The notes under the pieces: model-generated
What the model saw: the letters and a program-made list of their open reading frames with translations, nothing else
What the model was told of the DNA's origin: nothing
The model's database searches: none
Assembly: GCA_965220955.1 (NCBI GenBank)
Contig: CBDCRK010000036.1
Span: forward strand, 124,001-188,000
From: CBDCRK01 sp965220955
Lineage (GTDB): Bacteria > Desulfobacterota > Binatia > Bin18 > CBDCRK01
Direction of reading: 5' to 3'
Length of the DNA: 64,000 bases
Program-made: the position numbers and the translations under genes
Shown: piece by piece, positions 46,932-56,558 of the stretch
How positions within the stretch are numbered: position 1 is the stretch's first letter
How the letters are laid out: each line of letters starts with the position of its first letter

Positions 46932-48191
46932 TCATTTCCCGTAGCGCATAAGAGTTCTTGTGTTAAACAGCTTTTCATCTAGAGGCTCATTGTAGATAAC
47001 CTTGCGGGCTTGATAGAGGGCTGCTCGGTCGGACTGGTAGTCAACAGAGCTCTGGGCAACGTTAGTAGGGATTTTTGATGAGATAAACTCCGGATGCCAA
47101 TACACCAGAAAAAAGGTGCGGCGGTGGTTTCCCTTATGGTCATAAGCCAATCCGTAGAGGACCCACTGGGTCTGCTGATCAAGATATAACACTCGACGGC
47201 TATAGAGGGGATGCGACTGCTTAGGGATAGCCTCGACCACAATGGCATGGCGTAGCTCCCAGGGGTCTACCGGGTACCAGTTTCCCTTACCGCCAAGCGT
47301 GGCCTCTGTTTTCTTTATTGGCCCTGGGGCCAGGACTATCTTTTTGCCCAAATACTTCCACTCATAGGGGTGAATATACCCCATATACCCTGCCCTATCC
47401 TCCACCAGGAAGTCCATGCCGTCGGAAGCCTCATAAGGGTTATAGACAATCTTGCGAATGCGTCGGGTCTGGGGATCAAATACCCACTGTTCATCTGCGG
47501 TGCCATCCTTATCATAGCGATGGTTAAGCACCTGGGCTCCTTCCTTATCTGCAGGAGACAACATACGCGAGTACATCTTCTGCAGTATCCCGTCTTTCTT
47601 CCACTCGGGATATTGTTTATCTCGCCACGGACGGTGCAGGCCATATAAGAGAACGGCATAGAAACTAACGGCCCGCTCTATCGAACCGGAGCTGTTGCGC
47701 TGATCGACCCCGGACCAGAACTGAGCTGTGTCTCCCATGTCGTGGTAGCGATGGTTCCATGCTATTTTTCGGCCGGCTTTGGGTTCTTGCGACTCAATGA
47801 GGGGAAAAGGCATGCCGGCAACATAGTTCTTTAGCTGTCCATCTTCTAGTTCCACCTTCCCGTGGTGCTCCAAGGTAGCGTTGATATACTCTTCCCGCAA
47901 AGGCATGTCTGTAGTCTGCTGTACGGTAATGGTGAAGTCTCCAGCCTGCAAATATTTAAGAATTTCCGACGGAAGTGCCTCCTGGGCCACCTGGAAATTA
48001 GTCTTGTCGATGGTCATCCCTGGGGTGATCCCGGAGACTTGTGGGAGACCCTCACGATAAGGATAAAAACTGGCAAGGATCTTTTCCTTTGTATTCTCCT
48101 CTTGCGCTTGTCCCCATATAGGCATGAGGCAAACGCCCAGCCCCAAGAAAAGTAAAAGACCGACTGTTCTGGAAAATGTTTTCTTGCTCAC
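46932..48191 (-). CDS. DUF1329 protein (paralogue 2)
   Basis: A 419-residue exported protein starting at GTG after AGGAGGAGA. It has a signal peptide (TVGLLLFLGLGVCLMPIWG), then QAQEENTKEKILASFYPYREG. The DUF1329 core includes SGITPGMTID, KIAWNHRYHDMGD, VLNHRYDKDGTADEQWVFDPQTRRIRK, YMGYIHPYEWKYLGKK and the HPLYSRRVLYLDQQTQWVLYG strands. It is more similar to the 58.2-kb paralogue than to paralogue 1. Probably a periplasmic lipid-handling protein; the ligand is unknown. Confidence 0.8.
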   Translation of the reverse strand: MSKKTFSRTVGLLLFLGLGVCLMPIWGQAQEENTKEKILASFYPYREGLPQVSGITPGMTIDKTNFQVAQEALPSEILKYLQAGDFTITVQQTTDMPLREEYINATLEHHGKVELEDGQLKNYVAGMPFPLIESQEPKAGRKIAWNHRYHDMGDTAQFWSGVDQRNSSGSIERAVSFYAVLLYGLHRPWRDKQYPEWKKDGILQKMYSRMLSPADKEGAQVLNHRYDKDGTADEQWVFDPQTRRIRKIVYNPYEASDGMDFLVEDRAGYMGYIHPYEWKYLGKKIVLAPGPIKKTEATLGGKGNWYPVDPWELRHAIVVEAIPKQSHPLYSRRVLYLDQQTQWVLYGLAYDHKGNHRRTFFLVYWHPEFISSKIPTNVAQSSVDYQSDRAALYQARKVIYNEPLDEKLFNTRTLMRYGK

Positions 48192-48427
48192 TTCTCCTCC
48201 TTTCAGATAACTACATTAGTCTAGCCCTGCTCTATCATGGTAGAGCCAACAAGCAAAGGCATAGATCCAGTTTCATATCCAGAAAATTGCAGAGCTGCCG
48301 CTGTTTTTTGTTGACGACAAAGGTAGATTTCCTTATGGTCAACATATGCGGCAAATGGGATGAAGAAATTATCCCCTTTTTGCTCCAGCGCCGTCGCGTA
48401 ACATCGAAACTAACGGGAGGAATACCA

Positions 48428-49735
48428 ATGAAGACCATTTGGTTTCATATGCAAGGCTACCGGGATCTACCGGACGATTTTCGGGATCGCTATGAGAGTA
48501 TCTGGGTAACACCACCCACGGACGAGCTGTGTGACTCTGAGACAGTCGGGAAGTACCTGAATTGGAATCTCGACGAACTGGAGCTGGCCGATGAGCTGGG
48601 ATTCGACGGGCTGGGACTCAATGAGCATCATCAGAACGGCTATGGCTTTCCCGTATCGCCCAACTTGATCGCCGCGAATCTGGCACGCCGAAAATCCACT
48701 GCCGCAATTGTGATGTTAGGCAATACGCTCCCGCTGTATAACCCCCCGATCCGAGTAGCCGAGGAGATGGCGCTCCTTGACTGTCTGAGCGGCGGGCGGC
48801 TGGTAGCGGGTTGGCCGATCGGGTCAGCCATGGATACAACCGGCTGCTACGGGATTACCCCCACCGAAGTCCGGCCCCGCTATTATGAAGCCCATGATTT
48901 GATCAAGCAGGCATGGACCCGGCCAGGCCCCTTTCCTTTCAACGGCAAGTTTACCAAATTGCGTTATGTGAACTTGTGGCCCAAGCCCATCCAGAAGCCG
49001 CATCCCCCGATTTGGTGCGCGGGTGGCGGATCAGTTGAGACCTGGAAATTTGCCGCCGAGCACGATTACACCTACAGCTATCTGAGCTTTCTTGGTCACA
49101 AGTATGCCAAAAATCTCATGGACCGTTATTGGGAGGTGGTGGCCAACGTGGGCCGGGATGATAACCCCTACCGCGCCGGCTTTGCCCAGTTGGTTGTGGT
49201 CGGCGAAACCGATGCGCAAGCAGAGAAAGAATATATGCCCCATATCCGGAACTTCTTCGACAAGTCCCTCTACATTGCGCCGCACCATCTTTCTGTCCCG
49301 GGCTACATGACAAAAAAGAGCATGGAGTTTCTCCTCAAGCAGTCTGGCGGGTCAAGCCCGTTTGCCGGGATTTCAGGTCATGACATGACGTGGAAAAAGC
49401 AAGTCGAGGAGCAAGGGATTGTGATTGGCGGCAGCCCGACAACCGTTGCCGATCGCCTCACAGAAGCGGTAAAAAATCTCCATGTGGGACACCTTATGGT
49501 GGTTCTGCAGATCCAGTCAATGAAGCCGGAACTCACCGAGAAAAACACGCGCTTATTTGCCGAAGAAGTCTTGCCCAAGATCCGGGGCATCTGGGATAAG
49601 GAAGGCTATGTTGACCACTGGTGGCCACAAGGGGCCACACGCAACGCCCAACCCACACATACGGCGCCTGCTAATGGGCCCAATGGCACAGCGCGGGATG
49701 CGCCAACCGCGGCGGCAGAAGAGGTGCGTTCATGA
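48428..49735 (+). CDS. luciferase-like flavin-dependent oxidoreductase (long, 435 residues)
   Basis: The longest LLM in the window. MKTIWFHMQGYRDLP starts after GGGAGGA; the open frame extends 252 bases further upstream but without family sequence or a ribosome site. LDELELADELGFDGLGLNEHHQ, LPLYNPPIRVAEEMALLDCLSGGRLVAGW and PHPPIWCAGGGSVETW follow. The last 30 residues are a low-complexity Pro/Ala/Thr tail. Its stop overlaps the next gene (ATGA), an alpha/beta-hydrolase, so the two are co-translated and probably act in sequence. Confidence 0.9.
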   Translation: MKTIWFHMQGYRDLPDDFRDRYESIWVTPPTDELCDSETVGKYLNWNLDELELADELGFDGLGLNEHHQNGYGFPVSPNLIAANLARRKSTAAIVMLGNTLPLYNPPIRVAEEMALLDCLSGGRLVAGWPIGSAMDTTGCYGITPTEVRPRYYEAHDLIKQAWTRPGPFPFNGKFTKLRYVNLWPKPIQKPHPPIWCAGGGSVETWKFAAEHDYTYSYLSFLGHKYAKNLMDRYWEVVANVGRDDNPYRAGFAQLVVVGETDAQAEKEYMPHIRNFFDKSLYIAPHHLSVPGYMTKKSMEFLLKQSGGSSPFAGISGHDMTWKKQVEEQGIVIGGSPTTVADRLTEAVKNLHVGHLMVVLQIQSMKPELTEKNTRLFAEEVLPKIRGIWDKEGYVDHWWPQGATRNAQPTHTAPANGPNGTARDAPTAAAEEVRS

Positions 49736-50526
49736 ACTCTGCCGAGTCTAGATCGGTGGAATTACCCGGCGGCTTTGCGGCCAATACAACTCTTGTCCGA
49801 GGTGAAGGCTCGGCCGTGGTATTCCTGCACGGTCCATTTGGCCAGGAATGGACTGGCTTTCTGGATGATCTGGCCGCGCACCATCGGGTCTATGCGCCAG
49901 CACATCCAGGAGCGGAAGAGCCCGATGACCTTCACCAGCTCGACAGCTTGTGGGATCTGATGCTCTACTACGATGACCTGTTTGCCTCCCTGGGCCTCGA
50001 TCGCATAGACCTGGTCGGTCACTCTTTTGGCGGCATGGTCGCGGCTGAATTTGCTGCTACCTTTCCTAATCGCGTGCGCAAGCTTGTGCTCATTGACGCC
50101 CTGGGCCTGTGGCGGGACGATGCCCCAGTCAGCGATCACGTTATGGTGCCGCCCGAGACACAGGTGGGCCTCCTGTATCATGACCCCAGTAAGCCCGAGA
50201 TTGCCGCTAGGCTGACCCTGCCCGAAGACCCCGAGGCAAAGACAGCGGCGATTGTGCATCATTTCAGCTCCATTGCCAGCACCTCGCATTTTATCTGGCC
50301 CATCCCTGAACGTGGGCTGGCCAAGCGGCTGCGTCGGGTGAAGGCTAAGACACTCATACTCTGGGGAAAACAAGACAGCTTGGCGCCGCCCCTGTATGCC
50401 GAGGAGTTTGCCACACGGATTACGGGTGCGCAGGTCCAGCTCATCGAGGGCGCGGGGCACATGCCGCAGCTAGAGCAGCAGGAAACCGTCTCACAACGTG
50501 TGTTGGAGTTCCTGGCTACATCATGA
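49732..50526 (+). CDS. alpha/beta-hydrolase
   Basis: A 264-residue hydrolase with VVFLHGPFGQEW (oxyanion), VGHSFGGMVAAEFAA (the Ser elbow), LILWGKQDSLAPP (Asp) and IEGAGHMPQLEQQ (His), a full catalytic triad. It is coupled to the LLM gene by a four-base overlap, and a second LLM gene follows after 53 bases. The substrate is unknown; its partner LLM may deliver an ester or lactone by Baeyer-Villiger type oxidation, which it would cleave. That link is inference. Confidence 0.9.
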   Translation: MNSAESRSVELPGGFAANTTLVRGEGSAVVFLHGPFGQEWTGFLDDLAAHHRVYAPAHPGAEEPDDLHQLDSLWDLMLYYDDLFASLGLDRIDLVGHSFGGMVAAEFAATFPNRVRKLVLIDALGLWRDDAPVSDHVMVPPETQVGLLYHDPSKPEIAARLTLPEDPEAKTAAIVHHFSSIASTSHFIWPIPERGLAKRLRRVKAKTLILWGKQDSLAPPLYAEEFATRITGAQVQLIEGAGHMPQLEQQETVSQRVLEFLATS

Positions 50527-50579
50527 AGGCATGAGGCTCCAATGCCCAGGCAATCTCTACAAGAAAGGAGGGTAGGATC

Positions 50580-51587
50580 ATGGGACGCGGTCTGATGATT
50601 CCCGGGGTCGGCATGGCCCAAACAGACATGATCACCATTGCCAAGGAGGCCGAAGCGGCTGGCTTTGACTCACTCTATGCAGCAGAGGCGTGGCGGAGCG
50701 CGTTTGTACCGTTGACCGCTTTAGCTCTGGCAACCGAACGGATCCGTTTAGGAACATACATTATCAACGCCTACGGACGGAGTCCGTTCATTGCCGCCAT
50801 GAGCGCGGTCGATCTCGATGAGCTGTCAGGAGGCCGGCTACTGCTCGGCGTTGGCAGTGGCAATCGCTTCATCAACGCTGACTGGCAGGGCATTCCGCAT
50901 GAGCGGCCGTATCAGAAAATGACTGAATATGTCCAGCTCCTGCGGCAAATTTTCCACACCAAGGCGGGAGAACGTGTCCTATATGAAGGCGAAATCCATC
51001 GCATGAACTGGGTACCGGCCGTGAATCCCGTCCGGGCCGATATCCCTATTTATCTCTCGGCCATTTTCCCCCGCATGGTAAAAGTTGCCGGTCGAGTGGC
51101 GGATGGCCTGGCAATGGGAGGCGTTCTCTCGGCCGCATATGCCCGCGAGGTCATCCAACCGGCAGCCCGGGCGGCTGCTGCGGACGCAGATCGGGATCCA
51201 CAAGCGCTCGGCTTTCTAGCGGCTGCACTGGTGGCCGTGTGTGAGGACCGAGAACAAGCCCGCCACGCCGCCCGCGTAGCTATTTGTCGTCTCTTCTCAC
51301 CCTTGCCCCATCCCTACTATGAATACATGCTGCGCGAACAGGGCTTTTCGGCTGCAGCAGATGCGGCGTGTAAACATGTGCCCGAGGGCAATTTGCAGAA
51401 GGCAGTTGACGCCATACCAGATGAAGCCGTTGATCGTTTAACCATTGCCGGAACACCAGACGAGTGTCGCAAACGTTTGGCGGATTATCACGGGATTGTG
51501 GACGAGGTAATTTGTGCTAACGTCTTGTCCTCGACGGCGGAAGACGGCAACAGGCTAGATCCGTACCGAAGTATTCTTCGCCTGTAG
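50580..51587 (+). CDS. luciferase-like flavin-dependent oxidoreductase
   Basis: A 335-residue LLM protein: GVGMAQTDMITIAKEAEAAGFDSLYAAEAW, LGTYIINAYGRSPFIAAMSAVDLDELSGGRLLLGVGSGNRF, then DIPIYLSAIFPRMVKVAGRVADGLAMGGVLS. It is the F420-dependent methylenetetrahydromethanopterin-reductase-like branch by length and the GVGSG loop, but may also use FMN. AAGGAGGG is well placed. The RidA-like gene follows 74 bases after. Confidence 0.92.
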   Translation: MGRGLMIPGVGMAQTDMITIAKEAEAAGFDSLYAAEAWRSAFVPLTALALATERIRLGTYIINAYGRSPFIAAMSAVDLDELSGGRLLLGVGSGNRFINADWQGIPHERPYQKMTEYVQLLRQIFHTKAGERVLYEGEIHRMNWVPAVNPVRADIPIYLSAIFPRMVKVAGRVADGLAMGGVLSAAYAREVIQPAARAAAADADRDPQALGFLAAALVAVCEDREQARHAARVAICRLFSPLPHPYYEYMLREQGFSAAADAACKHVPEGNLQKAVDAIPDEAVDRLTIAGTPDECRKRLADYHGIVDEVICANVLSSTAEDGNRLDPYRSILRL

Positions 51588-51661
51588 GGCCGCGGGTGAG
51601 CCCTAAAAAAGAGGGACAGCCTGGTTAAAATGAGAAATTCCGTGGAAAAGGAGACATGACC

Positions 51662-52072
51662 ATGACAAAACGCATAATTCCGGCCTCAATGCAGAGCTTT
51701 TACCATACCCTCCACTTTGCCCCGGCGGTGATTGATGGGCAGCACGTGCGCTGTTCAGGGATGATCGGGGTAGAGCTTACCGAGAACACAAGCCTGGCGA
51801 AGGCATCGGTGCCGGCAGATCCTGAAGCGCAGTTTGCCCTCGCCTTCGATAATCTTAAGGAGGTGCTCGCCGCAGCTGGGGCTTCGTTTGCCGACGTGAC
51901 CGAGATGACAACCTTCCATGTTGGTCTCCAGCAACACATGAGGACCTTCATGAAGGTGAAAGATCGCTACCTGGCAGAGCCCTATCCAGCGTGGACGGCG
52001 ATTGGCATTACCGAACTGGCGGTTCCAGGGGCGTTGGTGGAGATTCGCATCACAGCCCGCCTGCCTGAATAA
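51662..52072 (+). CDS. RidA-fold protein without the deaminase arginine
   Basis: A 136-residue protein of the RidA (YjgF) fold: HFAPAVIDGQHVRCSGMIGVE, FDNLKEVLAAAGASFADVTEMTTFHV, PGALVEIRITARL. In active RidA an Arg in the P-A-R-S segment contacts the imine carboxylate. Here that position is Trp111 (YPAWTAIG), as in Rid subfamilies that do not deaminate enamines. The start 8 bases after AAGGAG is preferred over the ATG two codons earlier. It may help a neighbouring LLM product, as RutC does for RutA. Confidence 0.88.
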   Translation: MTKRIIPASMQSFYHTLHFAPAVIDGQHVRCSGMIGVELTENTSLAKASVPADPEAQFALAFDNLKEVLAAAGASFADVTEMTTFHVGLQQHMRTFMKVKDRYLAEPYPAWTAIGITELAVPGALVEIRITARLPE

Positions 52073-52298
52073 CGCCTTGTGCTATTGCTCTCTGAGAGGA
52101 TAAAGGTATCAGTCATCAGGCGCCGTTATGCTTGTGCTCCTACCTTGGCATCCTGCTGCATGACATCCTGCAACTTCTGTAGACCCTCTTGTGTCGAGAC
52201 ATCGCACTCGACAAGCCCCTGTGGCGAACAAGACCACATGCGAAGCCTTGTGGTTACTGAAGATCTCAAAGGTGGTGCAGCCTCTACACCGCTTGCCA

Positions 52299-52850
52299 TT
52301 AAAAACCTTTAACTCCCTTGTCCAGTTGCACCCCGAAGGTGTTCAATGCCATGGACACCATATTATACTGGCCAACCGCGAAAACCACATCCATGAGTTG
52401 TTGGGTGTTATAGCGTTCACTCAAGGCTGCCCAGGTCGCATCGCTGATAAACGCCTCAGCGTGGAGTTCATCGGCAGCACGTAATAGGGCGGCATCAAAC
52501 GGAGCCCAACCTGGAGCGTCCGGCCCCTCCTTGATCCGGGCAATCTCTTCATCGGTGAGCCCTACCTGCCTGCCAAAACGCACATGTTGCCCCCACTCAT
52601 ACTCAGCCTGACACAGCCACCCAATGCGCAAAATCAAGAGTTCTCGCTCCCGTGGTACCAACGTCGAGGTGTCGCCCATAACATGAAAAGCCCATATGTT
52701 AAACTTTTTTGCCGCCTCCCAATGCCGGGCCAGGGTTCCTGTAACATTATAGACCACTCCTTCCCGATAGCGGGGCTCTAAGGTCGGTCGTTGCTCAGCA
52801 GTCCATTCAGCTTCGGTCAACGGATCAATACGCGGTTTTGAGAGTTTCAT
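52299..52850 (-). CDS. carboxymuconolactone decarboxylase (CMD/AhpD) family protein
   Basis: The 183-residue helical protein has the CMD core ERELLILRIGWLCQAEYEWGQHVRFGRQVGLTDEEIARIKEG with Cys, Glu and His of the active-site cluster. There is a single Cys rather than CxxC, so peroxidase activity is unlikely and a lactone-decarboxylase or related role fits better. AAGGAGGAG is well placed. It converges with the RidA-like gene; the gap (226 bases) shows nothing else. Confidence 0.85.
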   Translation of the reverse strand: MKLSKPRIDPLTEAEWTAEQRPTLEPRYREGVVYNVTGTLARHWEAAKKFNIWAFHVMGDTSTLVPRERELLILRIGWLCQAEYEWGQHVRFGRQVGLTDEEIARIKEGPDAPGWAPFDAALLRAADELHAEAFISDATWAALSERYNTQQLMDVVFAVGQYNMVSMALNTFGVQLDKGVKGF

Positions 52851-53044
52851 TTATGCTCCTCCTTTTCAGCAGTCTTATAGAAGAGTGGTGCTATCTATGC
52901 AATGCCACGGCTCTCACAAGATTATAGTGATAGAGCCAATCCGACCGTTGGAACGGACTCGTCTGTTATGACTGTTGCGATACCGAAGTGAGGGCGGCTG
53001 CCAGCGGCTCTGGAGTAGACAAGAACGGGGGGTCATCCCGACTT

Positions 53045-54046
53045 TTATTGTCCCCCTCCTTTTGGAGTAAATTCAGGCATGATTTCACTCACAAGAAGAT
53101 GGCGAGATTCCTCCGAGGTCGGAAACACAACGTAGTAGGTCATGCCGAATTCTTCGATGCGTGAACGGAGTTCGCGTCTCACCTCCTCCGGAGTCCCTAT
53201 CAGCAGTACAGGAGCATTGCGCGCCGCTTCTTCACTGGGGAATCCCATTGAGGAAGCAACCTTTCTCACCGCAGCCTCCGCCTCGCTCTTGCCGCGTGAC
53301 AGATTCACCATTGCCATCCCCCCGATTTCGACGGACCCGGGGGGGCGCCCGGCGTCTGCAACAAAACCGTGCAGTAGCTCGATCCGTTGTTTGATCTCAG
53401 CTTTGTCGAATCTCACAGCCGCCTCCGGGTCTTGGACAAAGTCTTTACCGTTGACTATGGGCGGGATAAGGTTGACAATTTGCGCCTCCGCCGCAGCTAT
53501 TTGTAGAAGCTTCTTTCCCGCGCCCCCCACCATAATGGGTGGATGCGGCTTCTGCACCGGACGTGGATGGTTGTAGGCCTTCTCTATGAAGAAATAGCGT
53601 CCCCGGTAGGTGGGCTCGTCCTGCGTCCACATTGTTTTGATCAGCTTGATGGCATCGCCCAGTTGCTCAAGGCGCTCCGCATTGGACGGGTACGGATATC
53701 CATGGGCTTCATATTCGGAGCGTTGCCACCCAGAGCCTAGCCCCAGGATCAGCCGCCCGTTGCTGAGATGATCAAGGGTAGAGGCGATTTTGGCAAGCAT
53801 AGGCGGAGGCCGAAACGACATGGCGGTCACCGCTGGCGCCAACCGCACGTTCTGGGTCACGGCTGCAATTGCGCTTAAGGTGGAAAAGCACTCCAATTGG
53901 GGTGTTTGAGGCGGGCCCAAGGGCGAGAAGAAATGATCGTTAATGGAAACGGAATAAAAGCCGTGGGTATCGGCCCATTCGGCTGCCGCTCGGGCTTTGG
54001 CGAAATCTCTCGTTGGTAGGAAGAGACCGAATTTGACTGTGTTCAT
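53045..54046 (-). CDS. luciferase-like (F420-type) oxidoreductase
   Basis: A 333-residue LLM protein: VKFGLFLPTRDFAKARAAAEWADTHGFYSVSINDHFF, MLAKIASTLDHLSNGRLILGLGSGWQRSEYEAHG, PHPPIMVGGAGKKLLQIAA. The pattern (TIGR03619-like) suggests F420 use rather than FMN, though no F420 synthesis gene lies in the window. AGGAGGG lies 9 bases before the ATG. The seventh luciferase-like gene of the window. Confidence 0.9.
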   Translation of the reverse strand: MNTVKFGLFLPTRDFAKARAAAEWADTHGFYSVSINDHFFSPLGPPQTPQLECFSTLSAIAAVTQNVRLAPAVTAMSFRPPPMLAKIASTLDHLSNGRLILGLGSGWQRSEYEAHGYPYPSNAERLEQLGDAIKLIKTMWTQDEPTYRGRYFFIEKAYNHPRPVQKPHPPIMVGGAGKKLLQIAAAEAQIVNLIPPIVNGKDFVQDPEAAVRFDKAEIKQRIELLHGFVADAGRPPGSVEIGGMAMVNLSRGKSEAEAAVRKVASSMGFPSEEAARNAPVLLIGTPEEVRRELRSRIEEFGMTYYVVFPTSEESRHLLVSEIMPEFTPKGGGQ

Positions 54047-54291
54047 GTAGGCAACCCTCCTGCTGCTACAGTTCCGCTCAATGCTGGTCTAACCATGGCA
54101 AAATAAATGGGCAAAATAAATGTTCCTACCAGTTGAGTTGATAACTATGCAAGGGCTATGTTCCTCAGCACTTAAGCAATTGCTCGAGTGGTCTGATTTA
54201 GTTGCTCGGGAGAGCCCTCTTTATCCAACCTGAGCCCGGTCTCTTCGAGTTTGGCCCTGTAACGCTATCCCTGGCCGCTCCTCTCTTGTAG

Positions 54292-54414
54292 AATGCATCG
54301 CATGAGGCTCTGGCGGGCATAGCCGCGTTGGGATTTGATACGGCCCCGCTGATTTACTTTGCTGAGCGTCAGCCAGTTTATGTGGATATGAGAGGTTCTG
54401 CGCCGAGTGGATAG
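54292..54414 (+). pseudogene. truncated PIN-domain (VapC) remnant in a gene-poor gap
   Basis: A plus-strand frame reads IAALGFDTAPLIYFAERQPVYVDM before a TAG. The DTAPLIYFxE signature belongs to the N-terminus of VapC-type PIN nucleases. The remaining catalytic residues and an antitoxin are missing. The rest of the 432-base gap (54047-54478) shows nothing else recognisable. Confidence 0.6.
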
Positions 54415-54478
54415 GGGCGCCATTATAGGGTACAGCTCAGGGGATTAAGCCGTAGTTCTCCAGCAAAGGAAGTGAGAA

Positions 54479-55681
54479 ATGGTGGCAGAAAGGCTAGGGT
54501 ATAGGTGGTGGGTGTTGGTCAATACTTTTCTGGTCTTTACCATCGCTATCGGGATGGGGGGGACATATATAGTCATGGTTGTTGCTGAGGTCCTGGCCGG
54601 TCTTAACCTAAAGCTAGCTGATTGGGGGCCCCTGTGGTCGGCGATTTCCCTGGGGGTAATGCTTTTTTCCATTATAGGTGGAGCCCTGGGCGATCGCTTT
54701 GGGATCAGGCTTATTGCCGGACTGGGGATTATGCTAGCGGGGGCATTTTTAATCCTGAGAGGAACGGCTAGTGGCTTTGCCACAATGTATACCTGGATGT
54801 TTCTCTTTGGGGCAGGCGCCGCCCTGGCTGTTCCCAACGTCCCCAAGGCCCTAGGCATGTGGTTTCCGCCCCAAGAATTTGGTCTGGCCAATGGCATCAC
54901 CCTGGCCGGCAATGGTGTTGGGGCAGGATTGGCGGCCTTGTTGACCCCTTTATTACTGGAGTCCCTGGGGGGTTGGCGAAACCTGACCTATCTTTTGGGT
55001 ATTCTCACCATGGGATTGGGCGTTTTTTGGTTACTCACCATTCGGGATCGTCCCCTGGCAACAACTGACTCGGCGGCCCAGATAGGAATGGTAGAGGCCA
55101 TGAGGCGAGTGCTGAGGGTGAGGGATGTGTGGTTAGTAGCGGGATGCTACCTCTTCTTCCTGGGGGGCTACCTAGGGCTTATTGGCTATGCACCCACTTA
55201 CTTTGTCACGGTTCGAGGCATGAGCCCTGCCACTTCTGGAGTTATGATCTCAGTATTATCGTGGGCCTTGGTTGTTGGCACCTTCTTGCTACCTACTCTC
55301 TCGGACCGGGTAGGGCTCAGGAAGGCATTCTACTTCCCGGCAATGTTAGCCACTGGCATTTTTATCATGCTAATGGCCTATGTCTTAGGTCCCTCACTGT
55401 GGATTGTGACCATTTTGGTGGGATTTATGGCTGGGGCCGCCGCTATAGCCTTTGTGGTCCCCCTGGAGATGGAAGGAGTCGGCCCGATGCTGGCTGGCTC
55501 AGCGGTAGGGGTAGCTGTAACCGCTGGCAGTCTGGGCGGCGTTATCTCTCCTCTCATTGGCATGAGTCTGGTAAGTGCCAAACCAGTGGCCGGCTTTGTC
55601 TTTTGGGGTGGGTGCTATGTAGTATCGTCCCTGCTCTTCCTGCTGATAAAAGAGACTGGGCTAAGAACGCCAAAAGCATAA
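54479..55681 (+). CDS. MFS transporter
   Basis: A 400-residue membrane protein of 12 predicted helices. The loop motif GDRFGIRL after helix 2 and SDRVGLRKAF after helix 8 are the MFS signatures. It exports or imports a small anion or organic acid by proton coupling. AAGGAAGTGAG lies before the ATG. The BtpA-family and SIS genes follow with gaps of 18 and 55 bases, so it forms an operon with them. Confidence 0.93.
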   Translation: MVAERLGYRWWVLVNTFLVFTIAIGMGGTYIVMVVAEVLAGLNLKLADWGPLWSAISLGVMLFSIIGGALGDRFGIRLIAGLGIMLAGAFLILRGTASGFATMYTWMFLFGAGAALAVPNVPKALGMWFPPQEFGLANGITLAGNGVGAGLAALLTPLLLESLGGWRNLTYLLGILTMGLGVFWLLTIRDRPLATTDSAAQIGMVEAMRRVLRVRDVWLVAGCYLFFLGGYLGLIGYAPTYFVTVRGMSPATSGVMISVLSWALVVGTFLLPTLSDRVGLRKAFYFPAMLATGIFIMLMAYVLGPSLWIVTILVGFMAGAAAIAFVVPLEMEGVGPMLAGSAVGVAVTAGSLGGVISPLIGMSLVSAKPVAGFVFWGGCYVVSSLLFLLIKETGLRTPKA

Positions 55682-55699
55682 CATCAAGGAGGGCTAAGC

Positions 55700-56503
55700 A
55701 TGCGAGATTTTGCCACCCTCGGCAAACGCAAAGCCGTGCTAGGTATGATTCACCTGCAACCGCTACCGGGCACACTGTTTTATAAAGAAGGCAGTTTCAA
55801 CCAGACCCTTGAGACTGCTGTCCAATCGGCCCGTGCTCTCTACAATGGAGGGGCGGACGGCTGTTTGGTACAGACGGTAGATCGTATTTACAGTGTTAAA
55901 GACGAATCTGACCCGGCGCGCACAACGGCAATGGGCTTAATTGTGCAAGCCATTGTCCAAGCAACGGGCGAAGAGTTCCAAATCGGGGTGCAATTGATGC
56001 GCAATGCGCTGAAAGCTTCGTTGGCGGTGGCGAAGGTGGCGGGGGGAACTTTTATTCGCGCCGGCACAGTTGTGGGCATGACCCTCACCGCGCACGGTAT
56101 GGTCGAAGCCAATCCGCTTGAGGTAATGGAGTATCGCAACAAGATTAACGCTGGGGATATCAAAGTCATTGCCGAAGTGGACTCAATGCACTTCAAATGG
56201 TTTGGTGAAGCAAAGCCCACAGCGGAGGTGGTACGGAGCGCGAAACATGTAGGGGCGGATGCTGTGTCGTTGGGCGACCCCAACGAAAATAAAACGCTAG
56301 AGATGATTGCCTCGGTGCGGAAAGCCGTGCCGGGAGTGCCCATTATTTTGGCGGGCTACACCAACCACGAGAACGCCGTACGGCTAATGGCGGCAGCGGA
56401 CGGGGCATTTGTGGGAACCTGCCTTGAACGCGGAGGTTGGGGTGGACAAATTGATGTCGAGCGGGTTAGGGCGTATGTAGACATTGTCCGTGGGCTGGAA
56501 TGA
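55700..56503 (+). CDS. BtpA/SgcQ family TIM-barrel protein
   Basis: A 267-residue barrel: VLGMIHLQPLPGTLFYKEG at the N-terminus, GGADGCLVQTVDR, IIVQATGEEFQIGVQLMRNALKASLAVA, HVGADAVSLGDPNENKT, and GYTNHENAVRLMAAADGAFVGT near the C-terminus. These match BtpA/SgcQ proteins, named from a photosystem I biogenesis factor but common as sugar-operon enzymes related to nucleoside-type lyases. AAGGAGGG precedes it. Beside a SIS protein and an MFS carrier, an aminosugar or nucleoside catabolic role is plausible. Confidence 0.88.
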   Translation: MRDFATLGKRKAVLGMIHLQPLPGTLFYKEGSFNQTLETAVQSARALYNGGADGCLVQTVDRIYSVKDESDPARTTAMGLIVQAIVQATGEEFQIGVQLMRNALKASLAVAKVAGGTFIRAGTVVGMTLTAHGMVEANPLEVMEYRNKINAGDIKVIAEVDSMHFKWFGEAKPTAEVVRSAKHVGADAVSLGDPNENKTLEMIASVRKAVPGVPIILAGYTNHENAVRLMAAADGAFVGTCLERGGWGGQIDVERVRAYVDIVRGLE

Positions 56504-56558
56504 TAAGGCATTGCCTACACATGATGTGGAAATCAGTAGCTCTTGAAAGGATACAACG

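Noticed and set aside
48176..48427. Longer N-terminus for the LLM gene at 48.4 kb
   Set aside because: The 84 extra codons have no family sequence, and the strong ribosome site is before the internal ATG.
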